A stretch of 64,000 nt of DNA from Pyricularia pennisetigena (Eukaryota; Ascomycota; Sordariomycetes; Magnaporthales; Pyriculariaceae). The stretch covers positions 4,192,781 to 4,256,780 of the forward strand of contig NC_043742.1 in assembly GCF_004337985.1 (NCBI RefSeq). The letters are read 5' to 3'. Position numbers and translations under genes: made by a program. Positions 1-11,900 of this stretch are shown piece after piece. Within the stretch, counting starts at the first letter, position 1; each line of letters opens with the position of its first letter. Under the pieces are notes generated by a model. That model worked only from the letters and a program-made list of their open reading frames with translations, made no database searches and was not told the DNA's origin.

Positions 1-915
1 ACGGGGTGTGCACTGCTGCGACAAGGGACATACAGGTATAGAGGACGACAACTATTCTAATTTTTGGTAGTGAATCCGATAGCCTCATGTTTGGTGGGAG
101 ACGCAGCACAGGACTGTGGTCCTTGGCCTGCTGAAATCAAAGCGTGGTAGAACACAAATCCCGGAATAAACAAGGTTCAGAAGCTATATTTTTCGTACTT
201 CCTGATTAGAGTCATTGGTGCGCCATGCACAACTGCGGGCCCGTAGATATATGGCGTGTCTCGTTACGTTTGTACAACCTTAAGCCTTGCGCGGATCCAT
301 GCTTGTCAATATCTGAGTCCCGAGAAAATCTGCGTTCAAAAGCCCGCAGTTTTCACGCCACCCGAGTGCCCTTTGGTAAAATCCATTGTATGCAGAGTCA
401 GGTCATCAGGTGAGATAAAGTAAGTTGTCGAAATCGACGCGTGCGAATTGTTTGATATTGGACAGTCGAATGGAGAAATTCTCGTGCATGACATGTTTGT
501 TGTGATCTTGAATTCGAGCCCATTGGGCATTTTTAATGTCATAATCTAGATGTGTACCTAGTGTTTTGCTTTGGGAATAAAGCGAGAAAACAGATATCAT
601 CTGGAGCAGCTGTCTGCTTAAGAATACGAGTGAGCCAAAATATACTATCTAGGTAATCCGACTGTGTACTTTTACGTCGTATCGTTCGTTGCCTTGAACA
701 AATGAACAAACCAGACCGTCTCTCGAACAGAGTATGTATGCCTGGTCTGATAGCTAGAGGAGAGCCACCAAATATACGTGTGTGCAGTGCTCACAGTTAT
801 CGAAAGCCTCATCAGCCAAACAAAAAGTCGAGAATCTTGTTATATATTCCCCTGATACAACGCCGCGCGTCTGTTAGTGCTTGGTCATGTGGCCCGAAGA
901 AATATGTGGACTGAC
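1..915. other. intergenic flank, no gene seen
   Basis: Left edge of the window, downstream of the permease stop codon. Open frames on both strands are under about 70 codons, lack recognisable motifs and have no convincing splice continuation. I see no RNA gene or repeat. It probably holds the permease 3' UTR and terminator region plus unassigned sequence. Confidence 0.6.
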
Positions 916-3234
916 TTACTTGGAGGGCTGAGGGACATAGTTTCTCTCATACTCCTCAATCTCATCGATATGTTTCCTTAGATCAACCTCCTCGGGCTTT
1001 AGAAACTTGGTCTTTTTGAATAATTTCCAACCCACAAACAAGGTCGGGGTGACGACGATCATTGTGTAGGAGAACAAGAAGTCGGGCGTCTTCCACTTGC
1101 CGGGCAGGAAGACGGTATACCCGCCCACGAACGCCATGGTTGTACATGCAATCATCCCCATCCATGCTGGGATCGGCTGGAACCATCCTCTATACGGCAG
1201 AGTGCGTCGGTCAATGCCCTGCGCGGCGAGGGCCTTGTGGAACCGGGTGTACGTGAAGCAAATAGCGGCAAAGTTTAGAAGCTGAGAAGCAGTCACGAGA
1301 GAGACGAACCACGACAAGACGACTGCGGCGCTGTTTGAAACCTGCAAAAATGAAAGGAGCGAGATGGCCAAGACGACAAGGACCGAGTACAGCGGCACTC
1401 CGTTTCTGGTGCATCTGGTGAGGAACTTTGGTGCCTTGCCCTCGAGTGCAAGACCGTAAAGTGAGCGCGAGGCACAATAGACGTAACTGTTTCCCGCAGA
1501 GAAAGCGGCTGTCAAGACCATAGCGTTGACGATGTGTGGCAGCACGCCAATCCGTAGTCGATTCATGGCAACGACGTAAGGGCTTGCAGCTGCACCAGGG
1601 GCGTCGCTGTTGAAGGCTTTCACGAGCTCCTCATCGTCGTATCGCACAAGAATACCAACAGCCAGCGAGCCGAGAATGAAAAACGCCGTCAAACGGTACT
1701 GTAATTCGGGGTTAGTTTTGACAAGATAAGGCAGGGGATAGAGAGCAATCACAGGGCATACGCACAAATACGGCATTGAAAGCTCTGGGCATAACTTTGC
1801 GAGGATTCTCAGCTTCGCCTGCAGCCATAGCGACGTAATCGGGGCTATTCATCTTGTAAGCAAACCAACACCAGTAGACCGAATTTGCTGCGGAACTTGG
1901 CGGAGCAAACAATGTCTTGTGAACTTACCCTGCGATGGTGAAGGATGCCAGGATGAGACACTGCAGGAAGCCCAAGAAACGACCGAGGTCACCCGAATAA
2001 TGCAGCTCGGCAAATGCGCCAGGCTCCTGCCAATGTCTTTGGGTACAAATGTTGTGAGCGACTGCCGTCAAGCGCCAGGCAGGACATGTAAGAGCAAAAT
2101 TAAGGGGGCCAGAACACAGACTCAAGGCAAAAATAGCTTACCTGAAGCCAAAACGATCACCAAGGGGATTGCCACCAAGCATTGCTATAAACGTGAAGAG
2201 CAGCAAGGCAACGATGAGGAGGACCTTGCCTAGAGCTGCCCAGAATTCGGTTTCACCATACCACTGAACCGCAAGAACATTGATCAGGCTGTTTGGTGAG
2301 AGATTCAGCTTGAGAATGCGGACGGTTGTACCAGATATGAGATCAGTCTCTTGACTTACGCGTAGAGTACAATAATTATGGCGATAATACCACCAGCTGG
2401 GACACTATAATAGAACTTCAATATTAGACCTCACCAAGAACAACATGAGGATACCAAAAAGAGTCTGTACGTACGCATCAGACCAGAAGTGTATTATCAC
2501 ATTGCAGGCTGTGATTTCGAAAGGCACAAGAGCTGCCTCAAAGACGAAAAAGTTCCAACCGGCTGCGAAGCCAAAGGCCTGGTCGACATAGTTCCCTGCG
2601 AATCGAATGAAGGGTGAAGAGATGGGGAGGTAGGTGACCATCTCAGCCATGCCTTTTTTTTCACACAAACCGTGACGCAATACGTCAGCAAATGCGATTT
2701 ATCTAGACCAGCGCGCACGTGGTAAATCTTTTCTTACATAGTGTAACTGCCAGTATGAAGACACACCTGTAAGAGCCATATTGTCAGCACTCGAAGACCA
2801 TACCGGATCATAAATAGCATGCCAAGAAAGTGTAACCTAATTTACCCATTTACCAACGAGGACGCTTACCATATCGTGAATGCTATAAACAAGCTCGCCG
2901 GCCCTCCCGCGATCAAGCCACGACCAATCTGGACGTAAAGTGCAGTGCCAATGGTGCCGCCAATACCTGCAGCCAAGGCCCCAAGAAGTTGTCAGCCCCC
3001 CGGACAAGCTTCGATGGACTCGCGTTAATTTTCTTTCGTCTACCAACCTATCAGCTGGATATGTCGAGACTTGAGCTTCCGGTGAGTGCGGTCGCCTTTG
3101 CCTTCGGTCGTTATGGACCCGACCTCATGAGGACTTTCAGGATCACGCAATGGCCTGGAGCGTTGTTCCTCCAGCGACCCTCCCTTGTTGTGCGCAGAGG
3201 CCGTCCGGCCAATGGCGTTTCCTGGGTCGGCCAT
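916..3234 (-). CDS. Dip5-like amino-acid permease (AAT/YAT family), 9 exons
   Basis: Plasma-membrane amino acid/proton symporter of the fungal AAT family, about 550 residues. Exons (minus strand): 3234-3048, 2966-2870, 2766-2738, 2652-2475, 2404-2360, 2288-2142, 2036-1929, 1844-1766, 1698-916; these sum to 551 codons including stop. The start was chosen because it opens a hydrophilic N-terminus leading to the family signature HIQLIGIGGTIGTALYVQIG, rebuilt across intron 1. Other hallmarks are PISSPFIRFAGNYVDQAFGF, the TIAGPDYVAMAAGEAENPRK segment joined across intron 7, and a C-terminal cytosolic tail rich in Lys/Glu. About twelve membrane segments are expected for the family. Intron 1 uses the donor GTTGGT, exon 3 is only 29 nt, and the intron 3 acceptor follows an A-rich run. 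Substrate is inferred: resemblance is to acidic or general amino-acid permeases, but specificity cannot be read from sequence. Confidence 0.9.
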
Positions 3235-4472
3235 GGCGCTTTTCTGACCGCAGGAAGGGTGTTATTCCCAGCAAGGCAACAGACAGGGATGCGGAAGGTC
3301 TCGAGGAGAGTTCCTGGTGTTAACAATAACGGAAAAAAATTTTGAGGGCGAGAGGAAGGGCCGTATTTCAACGGATGGCCTTAAGCAAAAGAGAGAAGAA
3401 CTCCAGTACGAATTCCATCAGGGTGTCTTAATCTTGTAGTCGTTCGTTATTTCCCAGGTTGATGCAACCTTCAGAGATGTCAAGGTGCAATAGAGAATGC
3501 TATTCAGGATGGGATTCGGTGAGAAATACCAAGCAGCAGGAGAAACAGATAAAAAAAAAAATAGGAAATTGTGTTCGTCAGGAAAGAGGTTGGGGCCATG
3601 CAGAAATTGAGGGACAGGATGAGAAGTTATGTTACATGAGTGTATTTTTCGCCCCATGGGGGAAATGGCAGCGCGCCTAGGTATCCCTCAAATCAATGAG
3701 TGGTATGCAACGATAAATGGATCATCGTGGGGTACTAACCATGCATCGAACCGGCTGATTCCAAGCAAGCTAGTCCCTTCACGTTGACGACGCTTTGCCC
3801 ACCCAAGGTTGTTTACATTGCAAGTGCTCAAGGAGGCAAGCATGTACCAAGTCCATACGGTAGGGTAGGTAGGTGTCTCACCTTATCTGGTACCTTACTT
3901 ACCTACCTTCGGAAACCTCTTTTTGTCTTTCGTGCATACATTTCAATATCAAGTATAAAGTTGAATCATTTCCTTTTCCCCCCAATGACACCGTTCAATC
4001 GTAGCCGCTTGCCATGGCACTAAGGCCTATCGGCGGAACAAGCATTGCTCAGCCGATCAGTAATACAGCAAAGCAAACTGAAAAGAGTTTTTGTCAAAAA
4101 GGGTGCAGCTCGTTACTGAAAACGTAGGCAGGGATCATTGAAATAAACATGCCCGCCCCTGGCGAATCCTGGAACAGACAAAGAGAGCCAGAAACAAAAC
4201 GGTCTGCGATAGGTTGCAAAGAAACGCGGGGGCTTGGTATAACGCGCATCCACGCAACGAAATTCGGTGAAATTAGAAAATCCATTGATAAGAATTATCA
4301 GGGTTGTGGCTTGTTTGTGCGTCATTACCCCCACCATACTTGAGCCGTTTATCCAACCTAACTGATTACGTGCTCGTACAAGGTGCGCACCTATTGGGCC
4401 ATCCAAAGACCAGGAATTTTTACATTTTTCTATTCACCATCCTTGTCCCTTGCCCGGAAGTCGCCAAGCTCA
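3235..4472. other. intergenic: permease promoter and UTP21 3' flank
   Basis: No supported gene in 1.2 kb between two minus-strand genes. It should hold the permease promoter and leader and the UTP21 3' end. A short run of TACCTTACTTACCTACCT near 3890 belongs to a CCTA/AGGT-rich motif that recurs in intergenic DNA of this window (near 15955, 24007, 24490, 24590 and 40505). Confidence 0.55.
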
Positions 4473-7400
4473 TTAGGTCAAAGGGCTTCTCAAGAAACCG
4501 ACCACCCCTCCGCAGTAGCCAACAAGGTTGTCCAGTCTCTCTTTTTCCTTCTCTTCCTGTGCCTTCCATTGTCGTAGCGCCTCAATGAGTACATCGTCTA
4601 GGACGACTTGGTCACAATGAAGCCGAAGGAAGACTGTCATCCAAGCTTGCATTAACTCGTAATCACGACGAGCAACTAAGCGAGCCGTCAGCGCCTTGAT
4701 GAAGTGGAGCAGTTCGTCAAAATCTCCATCGCCGCTGGAAAGTGATCGCAATTCCAAGTCCGCTGTTGAGGGAGAAAGCGATTTGAGATGCTCAATAAAT
4801 CCATCATCTAGTGTTTACGAGGTTAGCACTCATGGACACTGGTACTTTGTAGCATGATTGATTGCGCACTTACAATTCCCTGATGCGGCACCAGCACGTA
4901 GCTTGGCTGTGAAAGCTTCTTGAGATCGGCTCATATCCAAACCAGCAATTCTTGACTGAGAATCACTGGTCTTGTCCGTCTTGGCGACAGCCTCGAGGCT
5001 TTTCTGCTCTCCAACAGGCGGGAGGAAGAAGGGAGCCTTTTCGGGCACCTTTGGCGCTTCCTTTGGCTTGTTTCGATTTTTGATCAGGTCAAGATGTAAA
5101 AGCGTCTGCCATTTACTCTTGGGAACCAAACTCAAAGTCATTAGATCTGCGCTCAGCTGATCCACGCTTGGAGCAGAAATAATATCGCCATCTTCTGCAG
5201 CGTCGTCCTCGAAAGCAGCATCGACAATTCCGAAGCCGCCTTCTCCAGAGGTTGTAGGTGCAGATATCTTGGCAATTTCCTTCTCCGAAATTTGTTTGGT
5301 TGCAACGTGTTTGAAGAGTGTCCTGTTGGTCCACAGATGAACTCCAAGCTCACCCTCTGTGGCTGTGGCGAGGAATTCGCCAGTCGACGAGAAGGAAACA
5401 GCCTTGCACGGTTGCTCAAGACGCACTGCATCGATTAGGTGACTTGTTGGCAAATCCCAAACTCGTAGAGTCGAGTCTTGAGAAGCCGCCACAATCCACC
5501 GCCCGTCGGGGGAGAAACAAAAGTCGTTGATGGTGGACTGGCAACCCCAGAATTCACGAATAGTCCTCCTGGTTTCCATGTCCACAACTCGAATAGAGTT
5601 ATCGTCGCAAGAAAAGGCAAGCAGGTCGCTCCCAGAATGGTACCTGCAGCCAATGATAGATGTCATTGGTGCCCAGTCTATCTGGTCAAGCAAAGTTCCT
5701 GTGAGAAAGTCCCAGAACTTCACTGTACCATCCAGAGAACACGTTATGACATGCTTCAGCATGGAATCGACGACAATGCCTGTAACAGCCTTCTTATGTC
5801 GTCCGGACCCAGGCAAAAAGGTGGATCTAGAATTGTGTTCGAGCTGCATAAGCTCACTGTTTGCTTGCCTCAGCTGCTGTACTTTTAGCTGTCGGGCCTG
5901 GGCGGGGGTCAGCTTCGAGGGGAACCGCTGGCGGTGTTGGCCAGACTGAAGGTTGTACATGTCGACACCGCCCTCCATGGAACCCACGAGGGCAAATGTG
6001 CCGCAGGGACTTATAGCAACAGTGGAGACATAAGAGCCGTCACCAGTCGGGAAAGCCCACCGACCTGCTTTTTTGCGTCCCCAGAACCATGTTCTTGCCT
6101 TGGGGTCATTCCTATGAGCCGTGACGACGCTCTCCCAGCCGGTCATTCCGCTGACTTCGGCATCAACATTTTTGCCTTGTTGGTTGGCCCATATGCGCTG
6201 CTTGCCAGGGAGTGCGCCAATTCCTCCATCTCGGTTCAGGGAAGAGGCTATGCAGGTGATTTCCGGAGCCTTCAGGTCATCCAAGGTAGTGGTCGGCCCA
6301 TTGCTCAGGGCAGCATTCGTCAGAATGCCTTGTTTCTTTGCCTTTTTGCGGATGGAGCCTTGACTGAGTTCTGTGCTCTGGCCGTCTCTGCGCAAGCTCC
6401 AGCCCCAGAGACTGCGATCTAAACCGCCACTGAGAAGCCATTTGTTTCCTGCTTCGGCACCATCAAAGTCAGAGGGGAGAAACTGTAGGCATGTGACAGG
6501 AGCGGCATGTCCACTGCGAGAGTGAAGGACGCGAGGCACAGGCGACACCGCTGCTTCATCGAATATCCAGGATTTAAGCGAGTTATCCAGGCCGCTTGTC
6601 AGGATAACGTGTTGGCCAGGCAAGAATTCAATCTTGCCAATACCACCGCGTACAGTTCTTCCATCATTCAAGGGAGGATTGTGAGCACCTCTGAGAACAC
6701 TCATGATCCGCCCGCCGTTGTTGAGGTCCCAGAAAGTGATGTCGCCGCTACCAGTAGTTGCAGTAGCCATGACGCCCTCTTTGTCCTGGCTCTGGCCCGC
6801 TCCTTTGCCGTCTGTTCGGAAGGTAATGGTGCTCACTGGCGCATCTTCCGTTCCAGCTTTCACGGCAAGCACGGGCTTGTCAGTCAGAATGTTTTGGATG
6901 ACAAGGAGCCCTGAGGAGTACGCAATCGCCATAGTCGACAGGGCCGGCGTCGGCACCATGCAGGTCACAGCTCCAACTTTTGGTGATGGGGGTAATATCG
7001 TGTATATCAGTTTCCCTGTGCTGACGTTCCAGATCTCAACCCATCCATCCTTTCGGCCAACGAAGATCTTATTGAGATAGGTTGGCATGTTGCAGATACC
7101 GCCAGTGATCTCGTTGCCACCATTGGCCGCTGCCATGGTGTAAATCGTCGTATAGTGCTCCAGGGTGCCCGTTTTCCAGACTTCAATCCTGGTCGAGGCA
7201 CAGCCTATGATCCATGATCCAAAAACCAATATCTGCTGAATCGGCTGGTTCAAGTTGGTAGGCAGCTCAAGCTCAGCAACTTTCCTGCCCCTCTGAAAGA
7301 CCCAAATGCCCTGCGACACCTTTGCTCCCTTGCGAGGCGAGCCCCACGCAGAATACACCTGATCGCCATGTGCAAAAGTCGCTGTGACATCTTCTGGAGT

Positions 7401-7751
7401 CTGTGGTCGAGTGACGAACAGGAGGTTGAGGCCGCGTTTCAAGTCGTATGTATGTAGACAGCGACCGACACAAGTTGTGATTTGGAATGTGGTTTTACCA
7501 CGAGGAACTGTAGTGAACGGTACTCGAGTAGAATTCACGAGGCCTATCGTCTATGAGAGGTGGCCAAGTGCCTGTTAGATATCTTTGCTACTAGAATGAA
7601 TATGCAGCAATATCCATGAATGAGCAGCACTTACGCGGAAGGGTGAAAAGATGAGAGAGCCATGCGCCGGTTGCTTGGGCTGTCGTTGTGCGACAGATGC
7701 ATTACGCTTCTGGCGCTTGACGAGCGGGCCTTCGTTTTGTGAGTGCGGCAT
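4473..7751 (-). CDS. UTP21: U3 snoRNP / SSU processome WD40 protein Utp21 (WDR36)
   Basis: Component of the UTP-B subcomplex of the nucleolar SSU processome, needed for 18S rRNA maturation. Exons 7751-7635, 7550-4874 and 4807-4473 give 1042 residues. Exon 1 supplies a basic N-terminus ending FSPFR, which joins TIGLVNSTRVPF, a typical Utp21 opening. Many WD40 repeats follow (for example DGTVKFWDF, DDNSIRVVDM, DSTLRVWDLP), consistent with tandem propellers. The C-terminal Utp21-specific domain is seen at about residues 845-865 (PKSKWQTLLHLDLIKNRNKP, then APFFLPP), which separates it from the paralogue-like Pwp2. Start chosen because exon 1 carries the first in-frame ATG and splices in phase 0. 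It is divergent from VIP1 across a 1.15-kb promoter region. Confidence 0.95.
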
Positions 7752-8462
7752 CTTATTATTCGAGCTTGTGCTCGGTGCGGTAGTTAGGCACGGTCTCTGG
7801 GACTCGCGATGTTAATCCGCCTCGCAATGAACCCTGAATGCGAGCAGGCAATAATTTTTTTTTCCCCCTCAGCCTTGCGATCAAGCAAAAAATGTCAACC
7901 AATCATCGTCTCATGGTGTGGGGTAAAAAGTGCGCAGGTGTGTGGGGGTCAACTTCAGCCTTCCAATGATGTCAGGGAGACAAAGCACGCGACCAAATGT
8001 AAGGGTGAAATTCAAGTCACGATTGTCATCGTGTGCACATCATCACGAACCCGCATCCCGTTTTTCGTGTTTTGGATCCTAATTACTCTCGATAGTGATG
8101 AAATTTGTGCTGTGTTGGATCAAAAAGGATGTCTTTTTTTTTTTCCTGCTCTTGATGATATCTGTTTATCTCGCCTATCAAAATCTCCATCCAAATCAGC
8201 GTACTAGTACAGTAACTGGTGGAGATGGCAATGCCGTTGTTTGTCTACGCAGGGGCTCGTCCAGACCAGGTGTGTAAGTAAATCAGTGTGTAAAATATAG
8301 CAAGTAAAGCGGGGGTGGGCTAGCCCGATTTTCAGGCATCTCCTTGAGATGGACAAGAGCAAGAACAAATATAGAATAGCCCTGAGGCTTCAAGCGCATG
8401 CTATAACCGAGCATTTGCTGTTCAGTGCAGGATCTGACAGCAGGCCCCTGGAGCATTCTTTT

Positions 8463-8512
<50 letters not shown>

Positions 8513-8902
8513 TGGCCCCACCTTCGCACGCTAACGAACCCAACGAGTACTGGGCACTAACAGGTACCGTCGGCAGTACGTCCACTGTCAATGAAGGGAG
8601 GGAGTAAGTACATGATGTGTACCTACTTTTTAGTGCTTGGCGTCCTACGTTCACCTCTTGACGTAACGCTAAATTAGACCAATCCAGATGCAAATGAAAT
8701 GAGCCTCACAATTTGTCTGTCCTCACTCGCTAACGTCTGCGCTTGCACCAGGTGGTGTCATGAAAGATAAACCGAAAGCCATTTGGCAACAGGTTGATCC
8801 ATCGAGTCTGCGGTGATTTTTTCTTCTTTTTCTTCAAACCCAAACTTTGTCTTCAGACGGAGGTGACTTTCCCTGAAGGGGTTTTGCCTCTCCACTGTCA
8901 AG
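7752..8902. promoter_or_regulatory. divergent promoter region UTP21 / VIP1
   Basis: 1.15 kb between the head-to-head start codons of UTP21 and VIP1. It holds a 44-nt poly(dT) tract (8466-8509), several shorter T runs (near 7856 and 8133) and pyrimidine-rich sequence just upstream of the VIP1 ATG. No coding frame is supported: the open frames that cross the poly(T) tract simply read Phe or Lys runs. Confidence 0.6.
8466..8509. repeat. poly(dT) tract, 44 nt
   Basis: Uninterrupted run of 44 T on the plus strand, ending 393 nt upstream of the VIP1 ATG. Exact length in assemblies is unreliable for homopolymers of this size. Such tracts commonly exclude nucleosomes in fungal promoters; that role here is inference. 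No target-site duplication is seen around it, so a retroelement tail is not supported. Confidence 0.9.
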
Positions 8903-11900
8903 ATGGACCCCCGCAAGCAAGGTCGCCCCAGCTCGAGTACAGTCGCAGGTAGTGGGTCGCACTACTCGGCTGCAGGCATATCTTCTTCACCTGTTACTGC
9001 CCACGAAAATTCAAGCCCAAACCAAGCAGACAATTCCACCGCACCCAGTTCGCTGCCCTACCGCAACCGTAGTCTTTCTTCTTCTTCAACAACATCCAGT
9101 AGCTTATTTGACACGGCACGGTGGCGTAGGCACACCGAAACCGTCAATGCTCGTCCCGAGCGCGCAAGCAGCTTTTCTTCGCCTCCTCCTCTATCGCGCC
9201 CTCTGAAAAGCCTCAGGGCATCCTTTTCCTTCAGCCGAAGAGAATCGGATATTTCCGAGGCACGGAACGAGTCCCCACAAGCACCAGGCCAGCCTCCCCA
9301 ACCTCACAGGAGCACGAGTGAGGATATATCACGCCTGCACACCGTGCCTCAGGACTCGTCGTCTGCCAACTTACGCTATCTGCCTGATTCTGCGATGCCA
9401 TCTTCCCGCTCTTCGCTTTCGGAGGAGCATAAACGGACGAGCCTGTCGTCTATGCACTCATTAGCCTCTGCTTTGGCCAACACTGGCTCAGCGGTTTCTG
9501 TGGCTGGTTCAGATACCAGTGCTACGCCATCTCAGACCCCCGCCGCAAGTCGTAGTGTTTCTGGCACCATGATTTCGTCCTCGATAGGAAAGGGTCAGTC
9601 GCAAGAGGCGGGTGGGGCTCCTCAATCCGAGGCACCGACTACTCAGGGTTCCGCCAACGGCTCAAAGGATGGTCGAACCTCGAACCCAGGTGCTATGCAG
9701 CCACCTCCACGGCCGTTGCAAGTTAACCGCGACCGCAGTAGAGCCAAGAGGCGATTCAGTGGAAGTACTGCTAATAGCAGCCACAGCCCTAGCAGTGACC
9801 GGGCCGTCGTGAAACGGGAGAAGGAGGAGATTCGCCCTGCTCCATTGGGCAAGATTGGCGTCTGTGCCCTGGATGTCAAGGCACGGAGCAAGCCAAGCCG
9901 GAACATTCTCAACCGTTTAATAGCAAACAAGGAGTTCGATGTATCTGTCTTTGGCGACAAGACTATTCTAGACGAAGAGGTTGAAAATTGGCCAGTATGG
10001 TACGTCTCTGCATCCTCCAGCTGGTTCTGGGACCCTTTGTCTTGTCCGGGAACTTGCTAACAACAAAGCACAGTGACTACCTAATATGTTTCTATTCAGA
10101 TGGCTTTCCATTGGATAAGGCTATTGCATATGTCAAAGCCAGAAAGCCCTTTTGTGTCAATGACGTACCAATGCAGCAGGTTCTCTGGGATCGTCGCATT
10201 TGCTTGCATTTGCTCAACAGGCTGGGGGTGCGCACCCCACAGAGGATTGAGGTCAGTAGAGATGGCGGCCCCAAGATCCTTACTCCGGATATGCTGGAGC
10301 ATATCAAAAGGGTCAGCGGGCTTTCCCTGGAGCCATCCGAACTCTTAAACTTGCCGAAACCCAGAGTTGTTGAGCTCTTGGATGACGGCGATGTTTTGAG
10401 TGTCGATGGAATGTTACTCAAGAAGCCATTTGTCGAGAAGCCAACGAGCGGCGAGGACCACAACATCATCATTTACTTCCCCAATTCCGCCGGTGGAGGG
10501 GCACGCAAGCTGTTCCGCAAGATCGGCAACAAGAGCTCTGAGTATGTCGAGGACTTGTGTGTTCCTCGGGCAATCACCAATCCTGAAGAGAGTTACGTCT
10601 ACGAAAAGTTTATGAAAGTAGACAACGCTGAGGACGTGAAGGCATACACGGTGGGGCCGAACTACTGCCATGCAGAAACACGCAAGTCACCAGTCGTCGA
10701 CGGAATCGTACGACGCAACACTCATGGCAAGGAAATTCGCTACGTAACTGCACTCAGCAACGAGGAAAAGGAGATTGCCAGCAAGATATCGCAAACATTC
10801 GGACAGCGTGTCTGTGGCTTTGATCTCCTGCGAGCAGGGGGCAAAAGCTATGTCATTGACGTCAACGGATGGAGTTTCGTCAAGGACAATGATGACTATT
10901 ATGAGCGCTGTGCAAGTATTCTGAAGGAGATGTTCATCAAGGAAAGGGCACGCAGAGGAGGTGTGACGCCACCTCTACCATCGCCTCCCGTATCGACCGA
11001 AGGGGATCCTATTGCTCAACGAGCCGTTGCGGCGGCGGCCGCCGCTGCCACTGCTGCTGCTGCTGCTGCATCGAACCGAACACGCACTTCAGTTCCCCAA
11101 ACACCACGCTTAGCTGCTACAGGTGCTACATCCCATCATGATAAGGACTTACAGGATCCCACTGCAGCAGGCTCATCTGCGCTTGGCTCCAGTCTCAACT
11201 CGGATGGCGCAAGCGTTGCGACAACTGATTTGTCGGCAGCCTCTTCTATGCTCGACAACAACGACCTCTTAAGGCAACCATCTAACACGGTCCCCCCGGC
11301 AACTGTCAGCACCACGTCTACGCAGCTAGCGGACCTGGCGGACCCATGTCAGGAGGAGACACAGCCTCCGCCTCCGCCGCCCAAACACTCCTGGAAACTG
11401 AAGGGTATTGTGTCTGTCATCAGACACGCCGATCGGACACCGAAACAGAAGTACAAGTTTACATTCCACACTGAGCCCTTTATTCAGCTACTCCGAGGCC
11501 ACCAGGAGGAGGTCCTCTTGATCGGCGAGGCTGCGCTTGCGAGCGTCGCCAATGCAGTAGATCAAGCCATGGATGCTGGTATTGAGGATGCTACAAAACT
11601 CCGGCAGCTCCGCAACGTGCTTATCAAGAAGGGCTCGTGGCCAGGCACCAAGGTTCAGATCAAACCCATGTTCCGCAAGCACAAGTCAGACGCTTCTGCA
11701 ACGGATGTTACCGAGGCTGCCGGTCCGTTATCACCCTTATCCAAGTCTGCTCTCAAAGAAGGCGGCTTAGGTACTGCTCCACCTGGGACACAACGGCACA
11801 CGCCTAAGAGGAACGACTCATTGTCCGAAGTGACCATGTCCAAGTTTACTGCCGCTGAAAATAGCCTCGTGCTGGACAAGATGCAGTTGATCGTGAAATG

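Noticed and set aside
1892..1925. 33-nt intron in the permease keeping the segment GSAANSVYWCWF
   Set aside because: Too short for a fungal intron; the longer intron ending at GAATAG gives the conserved TIAGPDYV join.
8460..8515. Poly(T) tracts as tails of LINE/SINE insertions
   Set aside because: No flanking direct repeats or element body could be found next to the 8466, 16692 or 38949 tracts.
8349..8693. Frames reading Phe or Lys runs through the poly(T) tract (also 16528-16816)
   Set aside because: They are homopolymer artefacts with no other coding signal.
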